A stretch of DNA of 51,493 nucleotides from JAFGVL01 sp031553685 (GCA_031553685.1 JAVBLE010000037.1:1-51493); one strand, 5' to 3'; positions 33,407-42,037 are shown, counted from the stretch's first letter. Program-made: numbers and translations. Notes: generated from the letters alone by a model not told the origin.

Positions 33407-34729
33407 ATGGCAAAAAAGTATTATCATCGAAATATTGATGCAGAATTACTGGCTTGGAGTAAGGAAGAAAACAGAAAAACGCTTCTGATACGCGGTGCAC
33501 GACAGGTAGGAAAATCGACGGCGGTGAGGCATTTGGGCGAATCATTCAAATACTATTTAGAAGTAAATTTTGATGATCAAAAACAGGTGCATTACTTGTT
33601 CGAGCAATCCTTATTGCCACAGGAAATATGCGAACAGTTATCACTTCTTTTTCGTGTGCCAATTGTGCCCGGAGAAACACTTTTGTTCTTTGACGAAATA
33701 CAGAGTTGCATAGAAGCGATGAGTAAACTTCGGTATTTTTACGAAAAATATCCTGAATTGCACCTCATTGCAGCCGGTTCGCTACTGGAATTTGCTATCG
33801 AAGAAATGCCGTCTTTTGGAGTGGGAAGAATACGATCGCTTTTTATGTATCCACTTGCTTTTAATGAATTTTTGGAGGCTATGAACGAAAATATGCTTGT
33901 GGAAGCCTGTGCGAAGGCTACACCGGAAAATCCTCTGTCGGAGCCTGTTCACACGCACATTACCGGTTTTCTGAAAACCTTTTTAATCATTGGAGGCATG
34001 CCGGAAGTAATTGCCGAATATGTAAATAAACGAGATTTGATGCGATGCCAGCAGGTTTTGAATGATTTGATAATTTCTTTCAAGAACGATTTTGCAAAAT
34101 ATAAAAAAAGAGTTTCTGCTCTACGGATAAATGAAGTGTTTGAGTCGGTAGCCAGTCAAGCCGAAGGCAAATTTGTATATGAACATGCTGCCGTAGGAGC
34201 AACAAATGCACAAGTAAAACAGGCTTTGGATTTGTTGGTAATGGCAGGTTTGGTGTATCCTGTAACCCATACGGCAGCCAATGGGATTCCTTTGGGGGCG
34301 GAAGCAAATCATAAGTTTCAACGGATGATTATTTTTGATACCGGATTGTTTCTACAAATATTAAAACTTGATGTTGCCCAATTGCTTCTCTCAAACGATT
34401 TTAAAACAATAAACAGAGGAGCGTTAGCCGAAGTTTTTGTCGGATTGGAGCTTACAAAAGCCAATTCGAGTTATAATCCCGAGTCTCTTTATTATTGGCA
34501 AAGGGATAAAAAACAAGGCAATGCCCAAGTTGATTATCTTATCCAACAAGGAGAACAAATTATCCCCATCGAAGTGAAAGCAGGAACTCAAGGTTCGATG
34601 CAAAGCCTGTGGGTATTTATGAACGAGAAAAAGATTGAGAAAGGAATTCGTACTTCATTAGAAAATTTTGGGAGATATGACAATATTGAGGTTTATCCGA
34701 TGTATGCTATCTCTAATTTGAAGAAATGA
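33407..34729 (+). CDS. AAA ATPase with DUF4143 (PDDEXK-like) C-terminus
   Basis: This 440-residue protein belongs to the large ATP-binding AAA_14/DUF4143 family. The ATPase part has Walker A RGARQVGKSTAV near 27-38, Walker B LLFFDEIQSC near 99-108, and AAGSLLEFAIEE (sensor region). DUF4143 occupies the C-terminal half, with VDYLIQQGEQIIPIEVKAGT near 385-404, a D...ExK pattern of restriction-like nucleases. Such genes are abundant, sporadically distributed and of unknown role. The ATG at 33407 is used; an in-frame TTG at 33371 lies in the promoter repeat. It lies between truB and queA together with a DUF1016 gene, so it is probably acquired. Confidence 0.9.
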   Translation: MAKKYYHRNIDAELLAWSKEENRKTLLIRGARQVGKSTAVRHLGESFKYYLEVNFDDQKQVHYLFEQSLLPQEICEQLSLLFRVPIVPGETLLFFDEIQSCIEAMSKLRYFYEKYPELHLIAAGSLLEFAIEEMPSFGVGRIRSLFMYPLAFNEFLEAMNENMLVEACAKATPENPLSEPVHTHITGFLKTFLIIGGMPEVIAEYVNKRDLMRCQQVLNDLIISFKNDFAKYKKRVSALRINEVFESVASQAEGKFVYEHAAVGATNAQVKQALDLLVMAGLVYPVTHTAANGIPLGAEANHKFQRMIIFDTGLFLQILKLDVAQLLLSNDFKTINRGALAEVFVGLELTKANSSYNPESLYYWQRDKKQGNAQVDYLIQQGEQIIPIEVKAGTQGSMQSLWVFMNEKKIEKGIRTSLENFGRYDNIEVYPMYAISNLKK

Positions 34730-34754
34730 ATTAGTGCGGAACCTCCGCACTAAT
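34730..34754. terminator. Palindrome directly after the ATPase stop
   Basis: ATTAGTGCGGA and its exact complement flank a 3-base loop (ACC), starting at the base after the stop codon. There is no T-run, so this may be a REP-like palindrome as much as a terminator. Confidence 0.6.
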
Positions 34755-34784
34755 TGACCAAAATATATTTTTCATTTTCCAAAA

Positions 34785-35804
34785 ATGGATAAAATAGAAA
34801 AACCAAATAATAATTATCAAGGACTTGTTTCGCAAATATCCGAAACATTCCGGCAAGGGCAACGACAGGCAATTATTACTGTTAATGCTCATTTGGTTGA
34901 TACTTATTGGCAGGTGGGAAAATATATTGTTGAGTTTGAACAGGAAGGGAAGAATAGAGCCGAATATGGTGCAGGACTTCTTGGGAATTTATCAAAAGAT
35001 TTGACTTTACTCCATGGGAAAGGCTTTAGCCTAAGTAATATGAAGAGAATGAGACAATTCTACTTGATATATCAAAAAGGTGCGAAGGCTTCGCACCTTT
35101 TGAGTTGGTCTCATTATGTCGAGTTACTTAAAATTGATAATAACTTAGAACGGAGCTTTTACGAACAGCAATGTTTGCTTGAAAGTTGGTCAATTCCGGA
35201 ACTTCGTCGCCAAAAGAAAAGCTCTCTATACCTCCGTTTGGCAGCATCGAAAGATAAAGACGGCATTCTTCAATTGGCAAAGGACGGGCAAACTGTAGTA
35301 AAACCCGAAGATATTATTCGCGAGCCGTATATATTAGATTTTTTGCAAATACCGGAACCGCATCATTTGTCCGAGTCCGAATTGGAAACCAAAATCATTT
35401 CCAAACTACAACATTTCTTGTTAGAACTGGGAAAAGGGTTTGCATTCATCGGCAGACAATATCGTATTGTTTTAGGTAATCGACCACATTATGTCGATTT
35501 GGTGTTTTATCATCGTATTCTCAAATGCTTTGTATTGATTGACCTGAAGAAAGAAGAAGCCGGATATGAAGATGTCGGTCAGATGAACATGTATCTTGGT
35601 TACTTTGAGAATGAAGAAAATGTAGAAGGCGACAATCCGCCTATCGGGATTGTATTAGCCAAAGAAAAAGATGATTTGGTAGTAAAATATGCCATGCACA
35701 ATATCAGTTCGCGACTTTTCGTGTCGAAATATCAATTGTATTTGCCCGACAAAGAAGAATTGAAAGCATTGATTGAAAAACAAATTTCTGAAAGTGAAGA
35801 ATAA
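34785..35804 (+). CDS. DUF1016 / YhcG-type PDDEXK nuclease-domain protein
   Basis: This 339-residue protein has the N-terminal DUF1016 helical region (TYWQVGKYIVEFEQEG, YGAGLLGNLSKDL, LSWSHYVELLKI) and a C-terminal PDDEXK nuclease domain: GRQYRIVLGNRPHYVDLVFYH (D of the active site), CFVLIDLKKEEAGYEDVGQMNMYLGYF (DxK variant) and GIVLAKEKDDLVVKYAM. Relatives occur in mobile and defence regions; biological role not settled. A 27-bp palindrome lies inside the gene (codons for GAKASHLL). It shares the truB-queA insertion site with the ATPase gene. Confidence 0.9.
   Translation: MDKIEKPNNNYQGLVSQISETFRQGQRQAIITVNAHLVDTYWQVGKYIVEFEQEGKNRAEYGAGLLGNLSKDLTLLHGKGFSLSNMKRMRQFYLIYQKGAKASHLLSWSHYVELLKIDNNLERSFYEQQCLLESWSIPELRRQKKSSLYLRLAASKDKDGILQLAKDGQTVVKPEDIIREPYILDFLQIPEPHHLSESELETKIISKLQHFLLELGKGFAFIGRQYRIVLGNRPHYVDLVFYHRILKCFVLIDLKKEEAGYEDVGQMNMYLGYFENEENVEGDNPPIGIVLAKEKDDLVVKYAMHNISSRLFVSKYQLYLPDKEELKALIEKQISESEE
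35075..35101. repeat. 27-bp palindrome inside the DUF1016 gene
   Basis: AAAAGGTGCGAAG, a central G, then the exact complementary 13 bases. It is 27 bases (nine codons), in frame, and lies just before the conserved LSWSHY motif where homologues vary. It resembles the REP-like palindromes elsewhere in the window. Confidence 0.8.
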
Positions 35805-35824
35805 ATCATAAAAAAACAAATAAT

Positions 35825-36874
35825 ATGAAACTATCCCAATTCAAATACAATTTGCCCGAAGAGCAAATTGCATTGCACCCAACGCAGAATCGTGATGAGT
35901 CGCGCCTGATGGTGCTTAACCGCAAAACGGGCGAAATTGAGCATAAAATGTTTAAAGACATTCTGAGCTTTTTTAGCGACAAAGATGTGTTTGTGTTCAA
36001 CGACACAAAGGTTTTTCCTGCCCGCTTGTATGGGAATAAAGAAAAAACAGGCGCTAAGATCGAAGTATTTTTGCTTCGCGAGCTGAACCACGAATTGCGC
36101 CTGTGGGATGTATTGGTCGATCCGGCGCGCAAAATCCGCATTGGCAACAAACTGTATTTTGGTGAAGACGATTCGATGGTTGCCGAAGTGATCGATAACA
36201 CCACTTCGCGCGGTCGTACGCTGCGTTTTCTTTTCGACGGCTCGCACGACGATTTTAAAGAATCCCTTTATGCACTTGGCGAAACGCCGCTGCCTCGCTT
36301 TATCAACCGCGAAGTAGTGCCCGAAGATGCCGAGCGCTATCAAACCATCTTTGCCAAACACGAAGGTGCCGTTGTGGCTCCAACAGCCGGACTGCACTTT
36401 AGCCGCGAGCTTCTGAAACGCGCCGAAATCAAAGGGATCAACTTTGCCCATGTAACCCTGCATGCCGGTTTGGGTAATTTCCGCGAGATTGATGTGGAAG
36501 ACCTTACCAAACATAAAATGGATTCGGAACAATTGATTATTGTCGACGAAGCCTGCGAAATTGTAAACAAAGCCAAAGATGCCCGTAAAAACATTTGTGC
36601 GGTAGGCACCACCGTAATGCGCGCAATGGAAACCAGCGTAGGCAGTATGGGACACCTGAAACCATTTGACGGGTGGACAAACAAGTTTATTTTCCCGCCG
36701 TACGATTTCAATGTAGCCAACAGTATGGTTGCCAATTTCCATTTGCCATACTCAACGCTGTTGATGCTTGTGTGCGCATTTGGCAACTACGACTATGTAA
36801 TGAATGCCTATCAGGTAGCCATCAAAGAAAAGTATCGTTTTGGAACTTATGGCGATGCGATGTTGATTATTTAA
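35825..36874 (+). CDS. queA: S-adenosylmethionine:tRNA ribosyltransferase-isomerase
   Basis: QueA transfers and isomerises the ribose of SAM onto preQ1-modified tRNA, making epoxyqueuosine, the step before QueG (also in this window at 49.5 kb). The 349-residue protein starts MKLSQFKYNLPEEQIALHPTQNRDESRL and shows DVFVFNDTKVFPARLYG, GAVVAPTAGLHFSRELL near 183-200, HVTLHAGLGNFREI, and AVGTTVMRAMET. The end (FHLPYSTLLMLVCAFGNYDYVMNAY) is standard. It closes the ftsX-queA run, here displaced from truB by two accessory genes. Confidence 0.97.
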   Translation: MKLSQFKYNLPEEQIALHPTQNRDESRLMVLNRKTGEIEHKMFKDILSFFSDKDVFVFNDTKVFPARLYGNKEKTGAKIEVFLLRELNHELRLWDVLVDPARKIRIGNKLYFGEDDSMVAEVIDNTTSRGRTLRFLFDGSHDDFKESLYALGETPLPRFINREVVPEDAERYQTIFAKHEGAVVAPTAGLHFSRELLKRAEIKGINFAHVTLHAGLGNFREIDVEDLTKHKMDSEQLIIVDEACEIVNKAKDARKNICAVGTTVMRAMETSVGSMGHLKPFDGWTNKFIFPPYDFNVANSMVANFHLPYSTLLMLVCAFGNYDYVMNAYQVAIKEKYRFGTYGDAMLII

Positions 36875-36875
36875 T

Positions 36876-36905
36876 TCAAAAATTTAAGGTTCAAAAATTC
36901 AACGA
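36876..36905 (+). repeat. Word-repeat tract before the VOC gene
   Basis: The 33-base gap is built from near-tandem words (TTCAAAAATTTAAGG, TTCAAAAATTCAACG). It is the same type of intergenic filler as upstream of uppP, leuS and yfhO. Confidence 0.45.
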
Positions 36906-36907
36906 TT

Positions 36908-37312
36908 ATGATAATTCCGTTTTTAAATTATGCCGGACAATGTGCCGAAGCCATTGAATTTTACGAAAATATATTCAAGATAGAAGATAAAAATGTAGCG
37001 TATTTCAAGGATATGCCGGTCAATCCCAATGGTTCATTTCCCAAAGAAATGGACAACTATGTACTTCATGCCGAAATGAAGATTGAAGGTTCAACCATTT
37101 GGATGGGCGACATGCCCGAAGGCGTTAATGCCGGCGATGTTGTTTCGCTTAGCGTAGTTTTTGATACACCGGAAAAAGTGCAGGAAACCTTTGCCAAACT
37201 TAAAGTGGGCGGAACTGTATTTTGCGATGTAGCTCCTACTTTTTACAGCCCGATGTTTGGCACGGTAAAAGATAAGTTTGGGGTAATTTGGCACACGATT
37301 TGTCGCGCTTAA
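36908..37312 (+). CDS. VOC-family (PhnB-like glyoxalase fold) protein
   Basis: This 134-residue protein has the PhnB-type vicinal-oxygen-chelate pattern: IIPFLNYAGQCAEAIEFYENIF at the start, YVLHAEMKIEGSTIWMGDMPEG in the middle, LSVVFDTPEKVQETFAKLKVGG and MFGTVKDKFGVIWHTI at the end. These proteins are often misnamed demethylubiquinone methyltransferases or 3-demethylubiquinone enzymes; the activity is generally unknown. The initial metal-ligand His of true glyoxalases is replaced, so catalysis is uncertain. Single gene, 33 bases after queA. Confidence 0.87.
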   Translation: MIIPFLNYAGQCAEAIEFYENIFKIEDKNVAYFKDMPVNPNGSFPKEMDNYVLHAEMKIEGSTIWMGDMPEGVNAGDVVSLSVVFDTPEKVQETFAKLKVGGTVFCDVAPTFYSPMFGTVKDKFGVIWHTICRA

Positions 37313-37332
37313 ATATATTTTCGTTGTAAAAA

Positions 37333-37746
37333 ATGAGCGAAATTCCACAGGGTAAAACAAAAGAGGAAATGCAAATTCGTAAAAAACTTATAAAAGATTT
37401 TTACGCGATGTGGAATGCCGAGAATCCGACAAAACACATTTACAATGTTAATTTACAGGATTTTATTAGTGTCCGTTTCTTGTCAATACAAGAAACTTCA
37501 TTGCTTGCAGCTCTCTCATATAAATCTACTTTGGCAGTAACTTTTTTAACAGAGATATTAGAACGAGCAACTGTAGAAGAGCGTGTGAAGCCAAAACCAA
37601 ACAATCAAAATCAGGGTAGATTTTCGGAAATGATATTAATGAAATATGATAAAAAAGAGTTTGGTAAAATAAAACTGACGGTAGGAGTTCTGAAAGGTAG
37701 CGAACAAAAAATTCAATATTGCATAACAGCAATAGAAAACGGCTAA
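37333..37746 (+). CDS. Hypothetical protein
   Basis: This 137-residue soluble protein starts MSEIPQGKTKEEMQIRKKLIKDFYAMWNAENPTK and has no recognised domain, signal or membrane segment. The motif FYAMWNAENPTKHIYN followed by a helix-rich centre and a beta-like end (FGKIKLTVGVLKGSEQKIQYCITAIE) suggests a small alpha/beta protein. It lies 20 bases after the VOC gene. A KilA-N or toxin-antitoxin role cannot be supported. Codon use looks like that of its neighbours. Confidence 0.65.
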   Translation: MSEIPQGKTKEEMQIRKKLIKDFYAMWNAENPTKHIYNVNLQDFISVRFLSIQETSLLAALSYKSTLAVTFLTEILERATVEERVKPKPNNQNQGRFSEMILMKYDKKEFGKIKLTVGVLKGSEQKIQYCITAIENG

Positions 37747-37868
37747 AAACCCTCTACATACAAGAAATAGTTATTAGCCGTCTTCATTATTTATAGTACA
37801 AAGGTAATACCATTTTCTCAATTTACAATAGATTTCTCAACAAAACACATAAAGCATTTATCAAAATA

Positions 37869-39542
37869 ATGAATAAAAAATTAATCCTTTCTATCCTCGC
37901 TGCATGTTGCTTGGTTGGAAATATCTCTGCTAAAAAAGAAAAAGAGAAACCTGTTGTCGATCGCAATTTTGAGATTAGCAAAGGGATGGACATTTACAAT
38001 TCGCTTATGCGCGAGTTGGACTTGTATTATGTGGACACCATCAATCCGGGAAACCTGATAAAAGAAAGCATTGACAAAATGCTTGAAGATGTGGATCCGT
38101 ACACTAATTATATTCCCGAAGACAATCAAAAAGAATTCAAATTTATGACCACCGGCGAGTACGGAGGTGTAGGAGCAACTATTTCGCAAAATAAAGCGGG
38201 CGATATTTATATTTCACAACCCTATGAAGGCATGCCTGCGCAACGCAACGGATTGCGTGCCGGCGATATTCTTCGCGAAGTAAATGGAGTGAAGCTGAAA
38301 GGAAAGAATTCGTCCGAAGTAAGCGAGTTGCTCAAAGGTGAAGCAGGGACACAGGTAAAAGTAACTGTAGAGCGGTTTGGCGAGAAAAACCCGATTACAA
38401 AAACATTCAACCGCGAGAAAATACAAATCGATCCGGTAACATATTATGGGGTGATTGGTGACAAAGTGGGATATGTTATTCTCAATCAATTCACCGACAA
38501 AGCCGGCGATGGCGTAAAAGCAGCCATTCTCGACTTGAAAAACAATTATCAAATTCAATCCCTTGTATTTGATTTGCGCAATAACCCGGGTGGAATCATT
38601 GACGAAGCAGTGAGTATTTCCAATCTGTTCCTTCCCAAAGGATCGGAAGTCGTTTCCACCAAAGGCAAAATGAAACAGTGGGACAACGATTATAAATGTG
38701 TCGAAAATCCGGTTTTGTCCACCATTCCTTTGGCTATACTTGTAAATGGCGGTACAGCTTCGGCTTCGGAAATTGTATCGGGAGCCATTCAAGACTACGA
38801 TCGGGGAGTAATTATCGGCACACGCACCTATGGCAAAGGACTCGTACAATCTACCCGCGATATCGGTTACAATGGTTATCTCAAAGTAACTACCGCTAAA
38901 TATTACACCCCAAGCGGGCGTTGTATCCAAGCCATCGACTATGCGCACCGCGACGAAAATGGGAACATTACTCGCATTCCTGATAGTTTAACACATGTAT
39001 TCAAGACCAAGATAGGACGCGAAGTAAAAGACGGTGGAGGAATTATGCCCGACATTGAAGTGAAAGATGAGAAGAAAATGAATATTTCATATTATTTATA
39101 TACTGATAATAAGATATTTGACTTTGCCACACAATATGCCGTAAAACATAAAAAGATAGACGCTCCCGAAGCATTCCACTTGAGCGATCAGGATTATGAA
39201 GATTTCAAAACTTTCTTGAAAAATGAAAAATTCACCTATACACTGAAAAGTGCCGAAGGAGTGAAGAAACTAAAAGAAATAATTGATTACGAAGGATATG
39301 GAGATTTGTCGAAAACAGAGTACGATGCTCTGTTAGATAAGCTAACGCCCAATATCGACCGCGACCTCGACCTTTTCAAACCGGACATTACCAAACTGCT
39401 CGAATCCGAAATCATCGAACGCTTTTACTATCAAAAAGGTAGCATCCGCTATTCGCTCAAAGACGATGAGGATGTAAAAAAAGCATTGGAGATATTGGTG
39501 GATAAATCGCAATATGATAGTATTTTGAGTGTAAAGAAATAA
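37869..39542 (+). CDS. C-terminal processing protease, S41 family
   Basis: This 557-residue periplasmic protease has a signal peptide (residues 1-21, ending ISAKK), an N-terminal helical part, a PDZ domain at about 85-170 (GGVGATISQNKAGDIYISQPYEGMPA, LRAGDILREVNG) and an S41 catalytic domain: VFDLRNNPGG near 235-244, NGGTASASEIVSGAI with the catalytic Ser at 298-300, and GTRTYGKGLVQ with Lys323. It trims the C-termini of periplasmic or outer-membrane substrates. The extra 150-residue C-terminal domain is typical of Bacteroidetes CtpA proteins. Likely monocistronic. Confidence 0.95.
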   Translation: MNKKLILSILAACCLVGNISAKKEKEKPVVDRNFEISKGMDIYNSLMRELDLYYVDTINPGNLIKESIDKMLEDVDPYTNYIPEDNQKEFKFMTTGEYGGVGATISQNKAGDIYISQPYEGMPAQRNGLRAGDILREVNGVKLKGKNSSEVSELLKGEAGTQVKVTVERFGEKNPITKTFNREKIQIDPVTYYGVIGDKVGYVILNQFTDKAGDGVKAAILDLKNNYQIQSLVFDLRNNPGGIIDEAVSISNLFLPKGSEVVSTKGKMKQWDNDYKCVENPVLSTIPLAILVNGGTASASEIVSGAIQDYDRGVIIGTRTYGKGLVQSTRDIGYNGYLKVTTAKYYTPSGRCIQAIDYAHRDENGNITRIPDSLTHVFKTKIGREVKDGGGIMPDIEVKDEKKMNISYYLYTDNKIFDFATQYAVKHKKIDAPEAFHLSDQDYEDFKTFLKNEKFTYTLKSAEGVKKLKEIIDYEGYGDLSKTEYDALLDKLTPNIDRDLDLFKPDITKLLESEIIERFYYQKGSIRYSLKDDEDVKKALEILVDKSQYDSILSVKK

Positions 39543-39546
39543 TTAA

Positions 39547-39807
39547 TTTATTGTTTCTAATGAGTTTTGTGAGTTTCTAAATGAAAATCGCTTAGATGTT
39601 GTTTATGATGAAAATCCAAACCACCCATTGTGTATTATTAATACCTTATATTACCAAAAGAAATTTAATCTAAAGTTAGGTGATAATTTGCGTAAATGGA
39701 TTGTCGATAAATATTCGGATAATTTTGATTATAACACAATACAACTGAAACACTTTGGTGAAGTTAAATACAGGAAAAAGGAAATAACTCGTTTTTATTT
39801 AGAGTAA
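39547..39807 (+). pseudogene. Startless ORF remnant
   Basis: After the protease stop, 86 codons are open without any ATG or GTG start. The peptide (FCEFLNENRLDVVYDENPNH, later LRKWIVDKYSDNFDY and KHFGEVKYRKKEITRFYLE) looks like the well-formed end of a real protein, with balanced composition. I do not recognise it. It is best read as the 3' end of a gene whose 5' part was lost, perhaps with the event that placed it behind the protease. Confidence 0.5.
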
Positions 39808-39812
39808 AAGTA

Positions 39813-39848
39813 GTCAGGGGTTCATTTCGAAATGAACCCCTGACCTTT
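39813..39848 (+). terminator. Perfect 32-bp palindrome with T-run
   Basis: GTCAGGGGTTCATTTC and its exact complement form a perfect 32-bp palindrome (39813-39844) followed by CTTTTTC, immediately after the ORF remnant. It fits a rho-independent terminator for the remnant or the S41 protease transcript, or a REP-like palindrome. Confidence 0.8.
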
Positions 39849-39915
39849 TTCATGCTTCGAGCCACCAATCCCGCTAACCCCTCGTTTCCTAACGAGGATT
39901 AACGATAAATCGGGG

Positions 39916-40674
39916 CTAAAAACAAAATGTCGCCCCTAATTTCCAATATTTCGGACTGAAACTGATTCGTTTTTGATGGTTGTCCCAATCTCCATCCATT
40001 ATTTCGAAAGAAGCACCACCCAATTGTAAATTCAAACTAAAAGTATTAGAGAAGAAATACGAAAATTCGGGAGCTAATTGCAGGTAAAAATAGGGAGTGG
40101 ATTTTTTGATTTCATATTGTCTTACACTAAGAGTTGTCCCAAATGCCGAATAGCTTAATGGGTCGTAAGAATATTCCACCGGCAAATAAGTAATCACATT
40201 GAAATTAACCTGCTCCTTAAAAATAGATTTACCATATCCAACATAAAATGCAGGTGTAAAGTAGAATTTCCCAAATATGGGTAGATAATAACTTGCAAAT
40301 ATCTTTCCACTTGGTATTTTTATCGAAGCTTCATCCCCTTCAAAGTAATATACATTTGCTGTTGGATCTCGTGGATCTTCTTCGATACGGTTCATTCCAA
40401 GTGTGCTCGCTTTGGAAGCAGCATACTGAAAACCCAATCCAAACACCCAATTATCTCGTTTTAATCCAACCGAAACAGATATATTTCCACCTTTTTCTTT
40501 CGCTTCATAAGTATTTATGGTTGTAAGCAAATTTGTAGTTGTTTGCTCATCATAGCCACCATCTACTCGTAAGATTACACCTTTATCTTTTATTTGTCCG
40601 TAAAGCATAGACCTTGTAAAGAGGAATAAAAATAAAAGAACTAATTTGTTCATTTTTTGTTTTTTGAGTTTCAT
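39916..40674 (-). CDS. Outer-membrane beta-barrel protein
   Basis: This 252-residue protein has a signal peptide (MNKLVLLFLFLFTRSMLYGQ from the internal ATG at 40653; the first ATG at 40674 adds 7 basic residues). The mature part is rich in alternating hydrophobic and aromatic strands (NWVFGLGFQYAAS, IFASYYLPIFGKFYFTPAFYVGYG, FYLQLAPEFSYFFSNTFSLNLQLGGASFE) and ends in YWKLGATFCF, with the terminal Phe usual for barrels. The pattern suggests 8-10 strands. Specific function unknown. Transcribed from a -7 box at 40716-40723. Confidence 0.8.
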   Translation of the reverse strand: MKLKKQKMNKLVLLFLFLFTRSMLYGQIKDKGVILRVDGGYDEQTTTNLLTTINTYEAKEKGGNISVSVGLKRDNWVFGLGFQYAASKASTLGMNRIEEDPRDPTANVYYFEGDEASIKIPSGKIFASYYLPIFGKFYFTPAFYVGYGKSIFKEQVNFNVITYLPVEYSYDPLSYSAFGTTLSVRQYEIKKSTPYFYLQLAPEFSYFFSNTFSLNLQLGGASFEIMDGDWDNHQKRISFSPKYWKLGATFCF

Positions 40675-40715
40675 ACTATTGTCATTTAGGGTAAATATTT
40701 CTTTTGATAAAAAAC

Positions 40716-40723
40716 CAAAAATA
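40716..40723 (-). promoter_or_regulatory. -7 box (TATTTTTG) of the beta-barrel gene
   Basis: On the minus strand TATTTTTG lies about 42 bases before the ATG at 40674 and fits the TAnnTTTG consensus. Confidence 0.5.
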
Positions 40724-40774
40724 ATAAGAGTTTATTAAACAATATTTACTTTTTTTACCACAAGGGACACTAAA

Positions 40775-41989
40775 TTACTGCCGCATCCACGAAGTACCAA
40801 ATACAATATAATAGGCAAACCCTTCAGGTCCATTGGCAAAATCAAGTCCCATGCGTAGTTTGAGTTTGCGGGCAATGAGGTAACGGAACCCGCCGCCGTA
40901 GCCCCAAGCCCAATCTGCATCGGAGAATTCGGAGTATTTATCAAAACCCTTTCCGGCGCCGGCAAAACCAACCAAGCTCCAACGCGGCACAAAATCCCAA
41001 CGCTGCTCGACTTCGGCCAAAGCAGTGCTTCGGCCTAAATAACGAGCCATCGGCACACCTCGCATATCGACAAACGGCAAGAGGTAAAACGGCGCATCGC
41101 CTGCCACTTGCTGAATGTCAAGGCGAGTACCGGTAACCCAATTTGATGCCCACGGAATGAAATAATACGCCGCACCTTCAAATTGCCCGTATTTATAATC
41201 GCTGCCCACAACAGGATTGCTCCAAGCGGCAGTAAGGTAGGTGCGGAAACCTTTGTTGGGCGTAAATACATTGTCGCGGTTGTCGAAAGCGATTTTTGTA
41301 CCCAGATGCGCCACATTCCCACTGATTTTTTCGGTAAGGAAATCATTGAATTTATCAATAAATTCCTCAGCAGCCGGCTGCGAAAAAGTTTGATCGTTGC
41401 GCAAGGATATGGTATTGTGCATAAACAAATATTGCAGCCCGACAGTAAAGCGCGGGTCTTTCAGCTGCTTATCGGCGGACAGAAACACCGGAATGGTTTT
41501 TATATTAAAATCGAATTCGGCATCTTTAATATCTTTAAAGCTGAAAAAATAATCCATATTGACATCGGCGTATGCCAGCGCGGCGGCATATTTAAGTCCC
41601 CACTTGCGGATAATCCCTGTGCGTGCGCCCCCTGCCGCCCATGTGCCATTGAGGGTATAGCCGCCAACGACTGCAGTAATATCAGGCGGAAGCGGATACA
41701 CTTTTCCATTGCGTTCAACAGGTGCATTTTGCTTGATAAAGATAGGCGCCAATGCAGCTCCAAAGCCTCCCAGCGAAGGTTCGGTAACAATAGCGGGCAC
41801 AGGCAAGAAGCCATTTTTGGTAATAAGAAAGTCGCTTACATCAAATGCACCATCGAGTGAGTCTTTGAACGAAATGGGTGTTTTTTCTTTCTTTTCTTTG
41901 TGGGTTGCCTCTTCTTCCGAAAGAACAGTTGAAGGGATTGTCAGCAAAAAAGCCGATAATATTGCTCCTAAAAGAATTTTTGTATTCAT
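40775..41989 (-). CDS. Omp85/surface-antigen (BamA/TamA-like) outer-membrane protein without POTRA domains
   Basis: This 404-residue protein has a signal peptide (MNTKILLGAILSAFLLTIPSTVLS). The rest resembles the C-terminal barrel of the D15 surface-antigen family: IAFDNRDNVFTPNKGFRTYLTAAWSNP near 245-270 (the N..RD....P..G motif), FVDMRGVPMARYLG near 320-333 (equivalent of the (V/I)RG motif), ALAEVEQRWDF, and GWGYGGGFRYLIA. No POTRA repeats are present; residues 25-90 form only a short N-terminal region. Such barrels occur in many Bacteroidetes and their role is not settled. It is the only gene of its transcript. Confidence 0.87.
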   Translation of the reverse strand: MNTKILLGAILSAFLLTIPSTVLSEEEATHKEKKEKTPISFKDSLDGAFDVSDFLITKNGFLPVPAIVTEPSLGGFGAALAPIFIKQNAPVERNGKVYPLPPDITAVVGGYTLNGTWAAGGARTGIIRKWGLKYAAALAYADVNMDYFFSFKDIKDAEFDFNIKTIPVFLSADKQLKDPRFTVGLQYLFMHNTISLRNDQTFSQPAAEEFIDKFNDFLTEKISGNVAHLGTKIAFDNRDNVFTPNKGFRTYLTAAWSNPVVGSDYKYGQFEGAAYYFIPWASNWVTGTRLDIQQVAGDAPFYLLPFVDMRGVPMARYLGRSTALAEVEQRWDFVPRWSLVGFAGAGKGFDKYSEFSDADWAWGYGGGFRYLIARKLKLRMGLDFANGPEGFAYYIVFGTSWMRQ

Positions 41990-42037
41990 TTTTATAAAGA
42001 ATGTTTTATTGATTTAATAAAGATTATAAAGAATATT

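Noticed and set aside
33241..35830. Direct repeats flanking the ATPase/DUF1016 insertion
   Set aside because: Only a short GAATAAA-type match was found near the truB stop and the queA start; too short to claim a target duplication, unlike the 20-mer around KilA-N.
35831..36742. 303-codon open frame on the minus strand within queA
   Set aside because: It is antisense to a clear queA with all family motifs; the composition is that of a shadow frame and it has no homology I recognise.
37738..37785. Inverted repeat AACGGCTAA / TTAGCCGT after the 137-residue hypothetical gene
   Set aside because: The arms are only 8 bases with a loop of about 30 and no T-run; terminator function not supported.
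38214..38948. 244-codon minus-strand open frame within the S41 protease gene
   Set aside because: Shadow of a well-supported coding frame; no start context or recognised domain.
41183..41860. 225-codon plus-strand open frame opposite the Omp85-like gene
   Set aside because: Shadow frame of a barrel gene; Cys- and Arg-rich, no recognised motifs.
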